From Paramylibacter kogurei (GTDB taxonomy: Bacteria; Pseudomonadota; Alphaproteobacteria; Rhodobacterales; Rhodobacteraceae): 64,000 nucleotides of DNA. The notes under the pieces are model-generated. The model was not told the DNA's origin. It saw only the letters and a list, made by a program, of their open reading frames with translations, and did no database searches. Of the stretch, positions 1 to 10,206 are shown in pieces (positions within the stretch are counted from its first letter, which is position 1; each line of letters starts with the position of its first letter). The DNA lies in NCBI RefSeq assembly GCF_002742285.1, contig NZ_MDGM01000003.1:1-64000 (forward strand). Direction: 5' to 3'. The translations under genes and the position numbers were made by a program.

Positions 1-3000
1 CAGATCAATCCGAATAACATTGGAAATTGCAGCGCCAAAATTCATCTTGGCAAATTTACCAGGCGTCAGACGCATCACACGCGGATTTTCCGTGGTCATA
101 CGATACCCGCTTGGCAAACTACGCTCGTCAAGTTTCAATATAAAGTTCGAACCATGCTTGTCAGGCAAAGCAGCACAAGGAACATGATAACGACCAAACT
201 CATCCGTCGTAATCAATACACCACCAACCGTAACAATCCGAACGCCAGCCAAGCCTGGCTCGCCTTGGTTTGTTGCGGGCAGATCGCCGTATTTCCCCGA
301 TGGGTCGTAATCTTGGTTGGTTACGCCGCCACTTGGGCCATCTTGATAACCATTGCCGTTTCGATCATCGAACACTTTGCCGATAACATCGGAACAATCA
401 AACACATGTTCTGGTGTGCGTTTTACGGTGGCACGCGCCACATTCGACAACACATTGCCATTCGCATCGGCGAACCAGGCGCGGTTCGTCATTTCACCCA
501 GTGGCGCGTTTGGCGACACCACACCTTGATAAACAATCGTGATCGTTTGATTTGGTGCAAGGTATAGGCCCGACCACGTCAACGATTGCCCCGATTGTTC
601 AGGTTCCGTCGCTGTGCCATTCAACGTTGCGGTGTTCGGGCGATAGATAATGCCAGTTGGCAAAATATCACGTGCCTGACCATCTGTCACCGAACCACCG
701 TTGGCACCACCTGCGAACGTCAATGTATATGTCACCGTATCGCCAATTTTCACATCACCCGGTGTTGCCGATTTTGTAGCGACAACTGCATCGGGATCTT
801 GCAATGGAATGGCGGCAATTGTCGGGTCATCTTCACCTGGTTGGTTAGGATCATCCGAACTATCATTTACACCAACACCGGATGCATCTGTACCATTTGC
901 ATCCGCTTTGTTGGAAACGGATGTGCTGTCGATATCGGCCTGTGTTAATTCATAAACCGCGCTAAATGTTGCGGATTGTTCGGGTTCCAGATCGGTTAAA
1001 TCTGCGTCGCCATCCAGATCGTCGCCACCAGAAACATAGGCAGGAACAGGAAGCGTTCCTGTACCGCTAAAGTTTGCACTGTTTTCCAAGATAGACAGAT
1101 CGAAAACTGTTGCATTACCGGTGTTTGTAACCACGTAAGTATAGGTGATCGTATCACCGACTTGGTAAATTCCATCGCCACCATCATCAAGCACGGCCGC
1201 TTTTGATAATTCCAATGCAGGTGCGCGTTCCAACGGAACAACTGTTGCATCATCGGTGGTGTTACCATCGGTATCATCACCATCATCAGAAACATCCGAA
1301 ACGCTCACGCCATTTGGCGCTTCGCCTTGTGCGGTGGCACTGTTGGAAATACCCCCCGCGTCAATATCGGCAAGTTGCAGTGTGTATTGCGCGGTATATG
1401 TTGCGATTTCGCCCACCGCCAACGTGCCGTTGGGTGAATCTTGCGTTGCTGAAACAAACGCAGGCGTGGCATCAAGCGCAAGTGGTGTGCCATCTGCACG
1501 GGTTAAATTATCCGTCAGCACAATGTTTGAAAGTGTCACGTTACCTGTGTTCTCAAGTGTGAATTCAAATTCTACCAGTTCGCCCGCAGCCCCGCCAACA
1601 CTTGTCGCAACTTTATCAAGCTCCATCGACGGAACGGCATCGATCACCAATAGTGTTGGATCATCATTGGGATTACCATCACCATCATCGCCATTATCTG
1701 ACACATCGGAAACGGTCGTGCCATTTGGATCGGTACCTGATGCGGTGGCTGTATTTGAAATACCGCCCGCATCAATATCATCTTGGGTTAATTCATATGT
1801 CGCGGAATAGACCCAAGTTTCGGTCACATCCAAAACCCCAGCATTGTCCACATCACCGCTGTCCAAAACAGGGCCAGTGGTAAGTGTTAACGCATCACCA
1901 TCACTGTTGGTTAATGTATCAACCAATGTGATCGTATCCAGATCCACATTGCCCACGTTATTCACAGTAAAGCCAAAGGTCACAATGTCACCAGCCGCAC
2001 CACCCGTTACATTCGTTACGGTTTTTTCGATGTTTATCGCGGGTCCTGCGGGGATCACAAATTCAGTTGGATCATCCGTTGTATTGCCATCGGAATCATC
2101 ACCGTTATCTGATTCATCGCTCACCGGTGCACCGTTGGGATCATCCGCTGTTGCGGTGGCTTTGTTGGAAATACCCCCCGCATTCAGATCATCCTGCGTC
2201 AGCGTGTAATTCGCGCTAAACGTCCATGTTTCACCGACGTCTATCGCATCTGGCGTATCGCTATCACCCGAAACATATTGCAACCCAGGCGCATCAAGCG
2301 CGGTAGAGCTCCCGTCGCTACGTGTCATCACATCTGACATGACAACGTTATCAAGCGTGACGTTGCCTGTATTTTCCACCGTGATGGAATAGGTCAAAAC
2401 ATCACCTACTGATGCACCAGTGGATGACAGTGTTTTTGTCACCTCTAATGCAGGTTCCTGTTCTGGCCCGTCGGTTGTGATGCTGTCGGTTGCATTCACG
2501 GGCGTGTCAAACGGATCGGTGGCGTCAACGTCGGCGGTGTTGGTTAATTCACCTGCATCAACATCGTCTTGGGTGACTGCGTATGGGGTTGAACATGTCA
2601 CCGTATCTGTTGCACCAACCGCGAGGGTTGGGATCACACAGTTAAACGTTGGGATTAACGGGTCGGTCACGGTTACATCTGTCAACGTCACATTACCTGT
2701 GTTTTCCACACTGAACGAATAGGTGATCGTGCTGCCAACCGCGCCAAACGGGCTTGGGCTCGCTGTTTTGATCAGCTCCATTGATGGATCAGCATCGGGC
2801 ATATCCGTTGCGATCGTGTCAGTATCATCAATCGTGGCACCCGTTGGATCAGACCCCGCGGCATCGGCGGTGTTGTTGATCACGCCAGCGTCGATATCAT
2901 CCTGCGTGATGGCGTATGTATCGCTACAGCTTGTATCCGTGGTTTCCACGGGCAGCGTTGCAATGGTACAGCTAAACCCAGCGATCAACGGATCGGTCAC

Positions 3001-6000
3001 GGTCACATTTGTGATCGTTTGGTTGCCTGTGTTTTCCACGCTAAATGTATATGTGATCAAATCACCCACAACCAAATCGGCGGTTGCCTTACCCGCTGGC
3101 AATGCCGCAGATTTCACCAAATCAAGCGACGGGTCAGCATCGGCATCGATGGTCAGATCTACCACGGGAGACACAACATCCGTTGGGTTGTTTGGATCAC
3201 CATATGTGGTTTGTGAATAGGCTTCGTTGGTCACAAACCCCGCATCCAAATCATCCTGTGTCACTGTGTATGGCGCGGTACAGGTAATTGTATCGGCTGG
3301 AATTGATCCATCAGACGAAGCTGCGCGGAAATCAGGATCATCGTCGGTTGCTGTCCAACATGTGATCGTTCCAATCTTGTTGTCCACAATGACGATATCA
3401 TTCACGAATGCCGCGTTACCCGTATTCGTAATCGTGAATTCATAATTCAGTACATCACCAGCGGATGCGAATGTTGTATCTGGTGAAATCTTTTCTGTGG
3501 TCAACGCAGGCGCGGCACCCGATGGTACTGTTGCGCTGTCTGACGGGCTGTCGGTTGTGCCATCGCTTGCACCTGCGACGTTTGTCGCGGAACCCAATTC
3601 CACATCATCAGATGTAACGGTATAGATACCCACACAGGCATATGTTTGCGTTGGGGCAACACCATCCGTTGGGAATGCATCACACGTGATACCGCTTGGG
3701 TCAATCAAGTTATCGCTGATCGTGATCGGTTCTGTAATGGTGACATTACCGTCATTCGTAACCAAGTAATCATATGTTACCGTCGCGCCCACAACGAAAT
3801 CCTCTGGCGCAATTTCACGGGCCGTTTTTTCAAACGCCATAGATGGGTTTTGAATGGCAGGCACGGATTCTGTATCCGTATCATCGGCATCTTCGGTTAC
3901 GGTTGGCTCTGACGCGGTGGCGGAATTATCCACCGAACCTGCATCCAGATCATCCTGTGTTACGGCATATGTGCCCGTACAAATAACGCTGGCATCGGGT
4001 GCCACATCACCCGCTGGGCAAACAACGCTGATTGCGCCACCCGCACCAGATGTGATCGTATCCGCCACACTGAACGGCCCCACCAATGTCACATTACCCG
4101 TGTTGGTAATTTCAAATTCGTAGTTCAGCTCATCAGCCACGGCAGTGAAAGATGAAGCACCGCCCGTTACCTCGATAAACCGTTTATCAAGGCTAATCGA
4201 TGGCTCTGCAGGAATAACCAATACCGTTGGGTCATCATCGCCCAAACCATCGCCATCATCAGACACATCTGAAACCGGGCTTCCTAATGGTGGGCTTGCA
4301 GTTGCGGTTGCTGTGTTCGCAATCCCACCTGCGTCAACATCATCCTGAGTCAGAATATATGACGCGGCATATGTTGCGGTTTCACCGACCTGTATAGTTC
4401 CAGGTCCCGAACCAGCATCAGCGGAAACAAAGTTTGGCCCGCTATTGAGTGTTAAAACAGTCCCATCCGCGCGGGTTAACGTATCGGTTAAACTCGCCCC
4501 AGAAAGCGTCACGTTGCCTGTATTTTCAACAGTGATTTCAAAAGTAACTGTTTCGCCAACTGCAACGGTTGAAGATGTGATGGTTTTTTGCGCTTCCAAA
4601 CTTGGGTTCGATGGCAATGCGGTTGTGTCACTTCCCGCTGCATCGTCCAAATCGCCACCGGCAGGTGTACCAGATGCGGTCACATCATTTTCCACAACGC
4701 CTGCGTCTGCTTCGGCTTGGGTCACCGGAATCGACGTACATGTATAGGTCCAGATTTCTTCAGGTGACAAAATACCATCGGCATTTACATCGGTGCTGTT
4801 GGTCAAAACTGGTGGTGCCGCACATTTTACGTCTGTCAAATTTACGGCAGTAATGGAAACATTACCCGTGTTTTCAACATCAAATGAATAATCAAGCGTA
4901 TCACCCGCAGCCATCGGTGTTGATGTGGATGATTTATCAACCGTCCATGATGGATCGGCAACAACTTCTGTCGAATTCGTACCGATTGCATCGTCCAAAG
5001 TTCCACCAGCAGGTGTACCAGATGCCGTGGCGCTATTGTCCACTTGGCCTGCATCGACCTCTGCTTGAGTAACGGGAATAGATGTACATGTGTAATTCCA
5101 AACTTCATTGGGTGATAAAACCCCGTCACCATCAATGTCACTGCTTGGGATCAAATTGGGCCCAGTTGAACATTTGGCATCTGTCAGGCTCACCGTTGAA
5201 ATCGAAACATTGCCCGTATTTTCAACATCGAATGTGTAATCAAGTGTATCACCCTCTGCCGTTGGAACCGAGCTGGTTGCCTTATCAACTGTCCAAGAAG
5301 GCGTCTGTTCCGGCCCATCGGTTGTGATGCTGTCTGTTGCATTAACGGGCGTGTCAAACGGATCGATGGCGTCAACATCGGCGGTGTTGGTTAATTCACC
5401 TGCATCAACATCGTCTTGGGTGACTGTGTATGGGGTTGAACATGTCACCGTATCTGTTGCACCAACCGCAAGGGTTGGGATCACACAGCTAAACGTTGGG
5501 ATCAACGGGTCGGTCACGGTCACATCTGTCAGCGTCACATTACCTGTGTTTTCCACGCTGAACGAATAGGTGATCGTGCTGCCAACTGCACCAAACGGGC
5601 TTGGGCTCGCTGTTTTGATCAGATCCATTGATGGATTTGCATCGGGCATATCCGTTGCGATGGTATCCGTGTCATCAATCGTGGCACCCGTTGGATCAGA
5701 TCCCGCCGCATCGGCGGTGTTGTTGATCACGCCAGCGTCGATATCATCCTGCGTGATGGCGTATGTATCGCTACAACTTGTATCCGTGGCTTCCACGGGC
5801 AGCGTTGCAATGGTACAGCTGAACCCAGCGATCAACGGATCGGTCACGGTCACATTTGTGATCGTTTGGTTGCCTGTGTTTTCCACGCTAAATGTATATG
5901 TGATCAAATCACCTACAACCAAATCGGCGGTTGCCTTACCCGCTGGTAATGCTGCAGATTTCACCAAATCAAGCGATGGGTCAGCATCGGCATCGATGGT

Positions 6001-9000
6001 CAGATCAACCACGGGAGACACAACATCCGTTGGATTGTTGGGATCGCCATATGTGGTTTGTGAATAGGCTTCGTTGGTGACAGAACCCGCGTCCAGATCA
6101 TCCTGTGTTACCGTGTATGGGGCGGTACAGGTCACGAATTCCGCAGGAATCGTTCCATCAGAAGATTCAGGGCGCAGATCAGGATCGGATGCGGTCGGTG
6201 TCCAGCATGTAATCGTTCCGATTTTGTCATCAACGATTTCAATTTCCCTGCCAAATGTCGCATTGCCCGAATTGGTCACCGTAAATTCGTAGTTCAGAAC
6301 ATCGCCTTCTTGTGCGAATGTTGTATCAGGTGATGATTTTTCTGTAGTCAATGCAGGCTCAGCACCAGAAGGCACGGTTGCGCTGTCTGACGGGCTATCG
6401 GTTGTGCCATCGCTTGCGCTTGCAATATTTGTAACCGATCCAATAATCGCATCGTCAGACGTAACAATGTAATCTGCGGTACAAGTGTAAGTTTGTGTTG
6501 GTGCAATTCCTGTGGCTGGGAATGGGTCACAATTCATATCCGCAGGATCAATACGATTATCAGTAACAATAATTGGATCGACGATGGTTTGGTTGCCATC
6601 GTTGGTAACGACATAATCATAGGTCACCGTTGCTCCAACCACGAAATCCGCAGGGTCGATAAATTGTGCCGTTTTTTCAAACGCCATTGATGGGTTTTGA
6701 ATGGCAGGCACGGATTCTGTATCCGTATCATCGGCATCTTCGGTTACGGTTGGCTCTGACGCGGTGGCGGAATTATCCACCGAACCTGCATCCAGATCAT
6801 CCTGCGTTACCGCATATGTGCCCGTACAAATAACGCTAGCATCGGGCGCCACATCACCCGCAGGACAAACAACGCTGATCGCGCCACCCGCACCAGATGT
6901 GATCGTGTCCGCCACACTGAACGGCCCAGCCAAGGTCACATTACCCGTGTTGGTAATTTCAAATTCATAGTTCAGCTCATCGCCCACAGCGGTAAACGAT
7001 GATGCACCGCCCGTTACTTCAATAAACCGTTTATCAAGACTAATGGATGGCTCTGCCGTTAATGTGGTGGATGCATTAGCGGATGCTGCGGGCGTTTGAT
7101 CCGTGGTGATTGTCGCCGTATTCACAACATCACTGGCGGCATCAAATTCCACAAGCGTCAGATTAAACGTCGCGGTATATTCCCATGTTTCACCAACATC
7201 GATCACGCCATCATTATTCGTGTCACCACCGGATAAAGTTGGGCCACTGGATAATGTAAGCCCATTGCCACCTTGCGTAAGGTCATCTGCAAGGATCGGA
7301 TTTGTAAGTGATGTATTCCCCGTGTTTTCAATGGTGATAGTATAGGTCAGCGTTTCCTGATTAGCAGTTGCAGTAACATCAACCACTTTGTCGATAGTCA
7401 AATCAGGTGATTGGGAAATTGTTGTCGTTGCATCATTCGAAATTTCCGCGGTGTCGCGGCTGGAAAAAGTCGCGTTATTAATAATGTCAGCACCATTATC
7501 AATTTCGTCTTGGGTCACGGCATAGGTAACGCTGTATTCCCATGTTTCATTCACATCAATTTCATTGTCAGAATCATCATCACCAGAGGTTAGCGTTGGA
7601 CCACTCGTAAGTGTCAGCGCATTGCCATCCTGCACCAAATCATCCCCAATTGTGGGGTCAATCAACGAGACATTCCCCGTATTTTCAATCGTGATGGTAT
7701 AGGTCAGCGTACCGGGTGCCGATATGCTGGCAATATCAACAGCTTTATCAATCATTGCATCCGCGTTTTGCGTAATCGTTGTCGTCGCCGCATCAGAAAT
7801 TGTTGGCAATTGGTCGCTGTCAAATGATGCAAGGTTGCTGATATTGCCACCGTCATCAATATTGTCCTGCGTCACCACATAGGTCGCGGTGTATTCCCAC
7901 GTTTCATCGATATCAATGTCACCGTTGCCATCATCACCCGACACCAATGTCGGACCAGAAGCCAACGCATAGGTCGTGGCAGATTGTGTCAATGTGTCAG
8001 ACAGCACTGGCGTTGTCAGTGTGACGTTACCTGTGTTTTCAACCGTAATGGTGTAGGTCAGTGTTCCTTCGGCATCAATGCTCGCGCTATCCACATCTTT
8101 GGTGACAACCGCATTGGGGGTTTGATCGATTGTGGTCGTGGCATCGTCGGACAGTGTCGGCAATTGATCACTATCAAAATCAGCGACGTTGACGATATCG
8201 CCACCGTCATCAATGTTATCCTGCGTCACCACATAGGTCGCGGTGTATTCCCATGTTTCACTTGGGTCGATATCACCATTGCCATCATCACCCGACACTA
8301 ATGTCGGACCAGAAGCCAACGCATATGTCGTGGCGGATTGGGTCAATGTGTCTGACAATACAGGCGTTGTCAGTGTTACGTTACCTGTGTTTTCAACCGT
8401 GATGGTGTAGGTTAACGTTCCTTCGGCATCAATGCTCGCGCTATCCACATCTTTGGTGACAACCGCATTGGGCGTTTGATCAATTGTGGTCGTGGCATCG
8501 TCGGACAGTGTCGGCAATTGGTCACTATCAAAATCAACAGCGTTGACGATATCGCCACCGTCATCAATGTTATCCTGCGTCACCACATAGGTTGCTGTGT
8601 ATTCCCATGTTTCACTTGGGTCGATGTCGCCGTTACCATCATCGCCTGACACCAATGTCGGGCCAGATGACAATGCAAATGTGCCAGCAGATTGTGACAC
8701 TGTGTCGGTGAGCCTGGGTGATGTCAGCGTTACATCGCCAGTATTTTCGACAATAATCGTATAGGTAAGCGTACCAGTTGCATCAATGCTCGCGCTATCC
8801 ACGTCTTTGGTAATGGTGGCGCTTGGTGTTGCTTGGATTTCGGTGGTTGCATCATCAGACTGCGTCGGCAATTGGTCGCTATCGAAATCCACTGTGTTTA
8901 CGATATCACCGCCATCATCAATATTGGCCGCGGTGACATTATACGTCGCCGTATATTCCCACGTTTCATTGGGATCAATTTCACCGTCTCCATCATCACC

Positions 9001-10206
9001 TGACACCAATGTTGGGCCAGATGTCAGTGACAGGGTGTTCGCAGATTGTGTAACGACATCCGTTAAACTTGGCGAGGTTAACGATACATTACCGGTGTTC
9101 TCCACTGTGATGGTATAGGTTAACAAACCTGTTGCTGACACTAACCCGATATCAACCTCTTTGGTCAAAACTGCTTGTGGATCGGCCGCGATGGGTACGG
9201 ATACGGTATCTTCAACAGGAGGAAGCAATCCACCTGTTGGTGTACCAATCAAACTGGCGGTATTATCAACCTGTCCCGCGTCTACTTCGTCTTGTGTGAC
9301 AGGGATCGATTCACAGGTAAATGTATGCGTATCGTTCAACAACAAAATCGCATCACCCGTGATCTGATCAGGTGGTGCCGCACATTTGTCATCGCTCAAA
9401 AGCAACGATGTAATGACCGTGTCACCGATGTTTTCAACCACGAAATCATAAGTAAGCGTTTCACCCGCAACGGTGGGAGTTGATGCCGTTGACTTCACCA
9501 GTGTCATTTGCGGCGCATAGGTATCAACGGTCATCGAAGGAATATAATTCCAACGCATATTACCGCCGCCAGAGTTAAATACATAAAGCTGTACAGATGA
9601 AAGCGGTCCCGTAAACGCGTATGTCGCATTATGCCCGTTGGAACTTCCGCGCATATTTAGCAAAACGTCACCAGCATCAGCCGGCAAAAGCGTAAATTGG
9701 CCAATATTACCAATAGTATTGTTTCCGTTTGGATCCGTACTTATGAAATTTCCAACATCATCAGGCGCAGAGCGATCAATCGACACCACAGCCCCAACTG
9801 GCGAACCTGTCAGTGTCCAAGTCCCTGGCGCCCCCCACGAATATGCATCGCGAACGGCGTTCGGGCCCCCACCAGGGGTCAAACTATTGATATCGGCAAT
9901 GCTAACAGCATCAAATGAAAACGGTGTTGGGGAGTTTGCTGTATCGTAATCTAAGATAATCAGCTCATCATTTTGAACACTATTAATATCCCCAATGCGC
10001 GGCGCTGTTGTATATCGAACAACTTCGTCACTTGCAGGATTAGTCGTAATATCCAAACAGTACAGCCCAGTAATATCACACAGCCGTATCCCATCTGTTA
10101 TCAGGCTTGGTTGATTCAGGGTAACTGGCGTTTGCGCGCGCACCTGATTTGTTGAAGACACCGCCAACAAGAATAAAAATGTCGCGAAAAATTTTGATAA
10201 AACCAT
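1..10206 (-). CDS. Giant secreted DUF11-repeat surface protein (3' end outside window)
   Basis: An uninterrupted minus-strand frame runs from an ATG at 10206 past base 1, about 3,400 codons; I checked the frame at several points along it and saw no stop. The N-terminus MVLSKFFATFLFLLAVSS...VRA-QT is a classic signal peptide. A unique domain (about residues 30-215) is followed by roughly 24 immunoglobulin-like DUF11/conserved-repeat units of about 110-145 residues, each with a core like ENTGNVTL, a segment like YTLTQDDIDAG.ISNTA and often an Asp-rich tail (SDxSDxGDD.DGN) that could bind calcium. At the window edge an SdrD_B-like domain begins (VFDDRNGNGYQDG, GRYHVPC). Such proteins are exported adhesin or envelope proteins in this family; the anchor domain lies outside. 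An alternative GTG start at 10284 has a better ribosome site (AGGGG) but gives two hydrophobic stretches. Function as adhesin is inferred. Confidence 0.85.
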   Translation of the reverse strand, partial: MVLSKFFATFLFLLAVSSTNQVRAQTPVTLNQPSLITDGIRLCDITGLYCLDITTNPASDEVVRYTTAPRIGDINSVQNDELIILDYDTANSPTPFSFDAVSIADINSLTPGGGPNAVRDAYSWGAPGTWTLTGSPVGAVVSIDRSAPDDVGNFISTDPNGNNTIGNIGQFTLLPADAGDVLLNMRGSSNGHNATYAFTGPLSSVQLYVFNSGGGNMRWNYIPSMTVDTYAPQMTLVKSTASTPTVAGETLTYDFVVENIGDTVITSLLLSDDKCAAPPDQITGDAILLLNDTHTFTCESIPVTQDEVDAGQVDNTASLIGTPTGGLLPPVEDTVSVPIAADPQAVLTKEVDIGLVSATGLLTYTITVENTGNVSLTSPSLTDVVTQSANTLSLTSGPTLVSGDDGDGEIDPNETWEYTATYNVTAANIDDGGDIVNTVDFDSDQLPTQSDDATTEIQATPSATITKDVDSASIDATGTLTYTIIVENTGDVTLTSPRLTDTVSQSAGTFALSSGPTLVSGDDGNGDIDPSETWEYTATYVVTQDNIDDGGDIVNAVDFDSDQLPTLSDDATTTIDQTPNAVVTKDVDSASIDAEGTLTYTITVENTGNVTLTTPVLSDTLTQSATTYALASGPTLVSGDDGNGDIDPSETWEYTATYVVTQDNIDDGGDIVNVADFDSDQLPTLSDDATTTIDQTPNAVVTKDVDSASIDAEGTLTYTITVENTGNVTLTTPVLSDTLTQSATTYALASGPTLVSGDDGNGDIDIDETWEYTATYVVTQDNIDDGGNISNLASFDSDQLPTISDAATTTITQNADAMIDKAVDIASISAPGTLTYTITIENTGNVSLIDPTIGDDLVQDGNALTLTSGPTLTSGDDDSDNEIDVNETWEYSVTYAVTQDEIDNGADIINNATFSSRDTAEISNDATTTISQSPDLTIDKVVDVTATANQETLTYTITIENTGNTSLTNPILADDLTQGGNGLTLSSGPTLSGGDTNNDGVIDVGETWEYTATFNLTLVEFDAASDVVNTATITTDQTPAASANASTTLTAEPSISLDKRFIEVTGGASSFTAVGDELNYEFEITNTGNVTLAGPFSVADTITSGAGGAISVVCPAGDVAPDASVICTGTYAVTQDDLDAGSVDNSATASEPTVTEDADDTDTESVPAIQNPSMAFEKTAQFIDPADFVVGATVTYDYVVTNDGNQTIVDPIIVTDNRIDPADMNCDPFPATGIAPTQTYTCTADYIVTSDDAIIGSVTNIASASDGTTDSPSDSATVPSGAEPALTTEKSSPDTTFAQEGDVLNYEFTVTNSGNATFGREIEIVDDKIGTITCWTPTASDPDLRPESSDGTIPAEFVTCTAPYTVTQDDLDAGSVTNEAYSQTTYGDPNNPTDVVSPVVDLTIDADADPSLDLVKSAALPAGKATADLVVGDLITYTFSVENTGNQTITNVTVTDPLIAGFSCTIATLPVEATDTSCSDTYAITQDDIDAGVINNTADAAGSDPTGATIDDTDTIATDMPDANPSMDLIKTASPSPFGAVGSTITYSFSVENTGNVTLTDVTVTDPLIPTFSCVIPTLAVGATDTVTCSTPYTVTQDDVDAGELTNTADVDAIDPFDTPVNATDSITTDGPEQTPSWTVDKATSSVPTAEGDTLDYTFDVENTGNVSISTVSLTDAKCSTGPNLIPSSDIDGDGVLSPNEVWNYTCTSIPVTQAEVDAGQVDNSATASGTPAGGTLDDAIGTNSTEVVADPSWTVDKSSTSTPMAAGDTLDYSFDVENTGNVSITAVNLTDVKCAAPPVLTNSTDVNADGILSPEEIWTYTCTSIPVTQAEADAGVVENDVTASGTPAGGDLDDAAGSDTTALPSNPSLEAQKTITSSTVAVGETVTFEITVENTGNVTLSGASLTDTLTRADGTVLTLNSGPNFVSADAGSGPGTIQVGETATYAASYILTQDDVDAGGIANTATATASPPLGSPVSDVSDDGDGLGDDDPTVLVIPAEPSISLDKRFIEVTGGASSFTAVADELNYEFEITNTGNVTLVGPFSVADTITSGAGGAISVVCPAGDVAPDASVICTGTYAVTQDDLDAGSVDNSATASEPTVTEDADDTDTESVPAIQNPSMAFEKTAREIAPEDFVVGATVTYDYLVTNDGNVTITEPITISDNLIDPSGITCDAFPTDGVAPTQTYACVGIYTVTSDDVELGSATNVAGASDGTTDSPSDSATVPSGAAPALTTEKISPDTTFASAGDVLNYEFTITNTGNAAFVNDIVIVDNKIGTITCWTATDDDPDFRAASSDGSIPADTITCTAPYTVTQDDLDAGFVTNEAYSQTTYGDPNNPTDVVSPVVDLTIDADADPSLDLVKSAALPAGKATADLVVGDLITYTFSVENTGNQTITNVTVTDPLIAGFSCTIATLPVETTDTSCSDTYAITQDDIDAGVINNTADAAGSDPTGATIDDTDTIATDMPDADPSMELIKTASPSPFGAVGSTITYSFSVENTGNVTLTDVTVTDPLIPTFNCVIPTLAVGATDTVTCSTPYAVTQDDVDAGELTNTADVDATDPFDTPVNATDSITTDGPEQEPALEVTKTLSSTGASVGDVLTYSITVENTGNVTLDNVVMSDVMTRSDGSSTALDAPGLQYVSGDSDTPDAIDVGETWTFSANYTLTQDDLNAGGISNKATATADDPNGAPVSDESDNGDDSDGNTTDDPTEFVIPAGPAINIEKTVTNVTGGAAGDIVTFGFTVNNVGNVDLDTITLVDTLTNSDGDALTLTTGPVLDSGDVDNAGVLDVTETWVYSATYELTQDDIDAGGISNTATASGTDPNGTTVSDVSDNGDDGDGNPNDDPTLLVIDAVPSMELDKVATSVGGAAGELVEFEFTLENTGNVTLSNIVLTDNLTRADGTPLALDATPAFVSATQDSPNGTLAVGEIATYTAQYTLQLADIDAGGISNSATAQGEAPNGVSVSDVSDDGDDTDGNTTDDATVVPLERAPALELSKAAVLDDGGDGIYQVGDTITYTYVVTNTGNATVFDLSILENSANFSGTGTLPVPAYVSGGDDLDGDADLTDLEPEQSATFSAVYELTQADIDSTSVSNKADANGTDASGVGVNDSSDDPNQPGEDDPTIAAIPLQDPDAVVATKSATPGDVKIGDTVTYTLTFAGGANGGSVTDGQARDILPTGIIYRPNTATLNGTATEPEQSGQSLTWSGLYLAPNQTITIVYQGVVSPNAPLGEMTNRAWFADANGNVLSNVARATVKRTPEHVFDCSDVIGKVFDDRNGNGYQDGPSGGVTNQDYDPSGKYGDLPATNQGEPGLAGVRIVTVGGVLITTDEFGRYHVPCAALPDKHGSNFILKLDERSLPSGYRMTTENPRVMRLTPGKFAKMNFGAAISNVIRIDL
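2458..4210 (-). repeat. Large internal duplication, copy 1 (pairs with 5305-7057)
   Basis: This block of about five DUF11 units recurs 2,847 bases (949 codons) to the right with very high nucleotide similarity. The match is nearly exact at 2458-3290 and 3835-4210, and clearly diverged at 3290-3835. The offset is constant and a multiple of three, so the reading frame is kept. Confidence 0.8.
5305..7057 (-). repeat. Large internal duplication, copy 2 (pairs with 2458-4210)
   Basis: Second copy of the five-unit block. The same order of diverged repeat types appears in both copies (units with TNTGNVTL, TNDGN.TI and ENTGNQTI cores), so this is a duplication of a block and not independent amplification of single units. 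The middle part has drifted while both flanks stayed almost identical. Confidence 0.8.
7750..9170 (-). repeat. Four near-identical 118-residue tandem repeats
   Basis: Four successive units with a period of 354 bases (measured between matching sites at 8011 and 8365) encode almost the same DUF11 module. The two central units are the most alike, which suggests recent slippage or unequal crossover inside the giant gene. Confidence 0.75.

Noticed and set aside
2458-9170. Regular direct repeats as a CRISPR array
   Set aside because: Repeat units are 330-430 bases, coding and in frame; there are no short spacers or cas genes.
154-9949. Many plus-strand open frames of 60-180 codons under the first 10 kb
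   Set aside because: They are antisense shadows of the repetitive minus-strand giant gene; their translations are low-complexity Ser/Val/Pro/Thr or His/Arg text with no family pattern.
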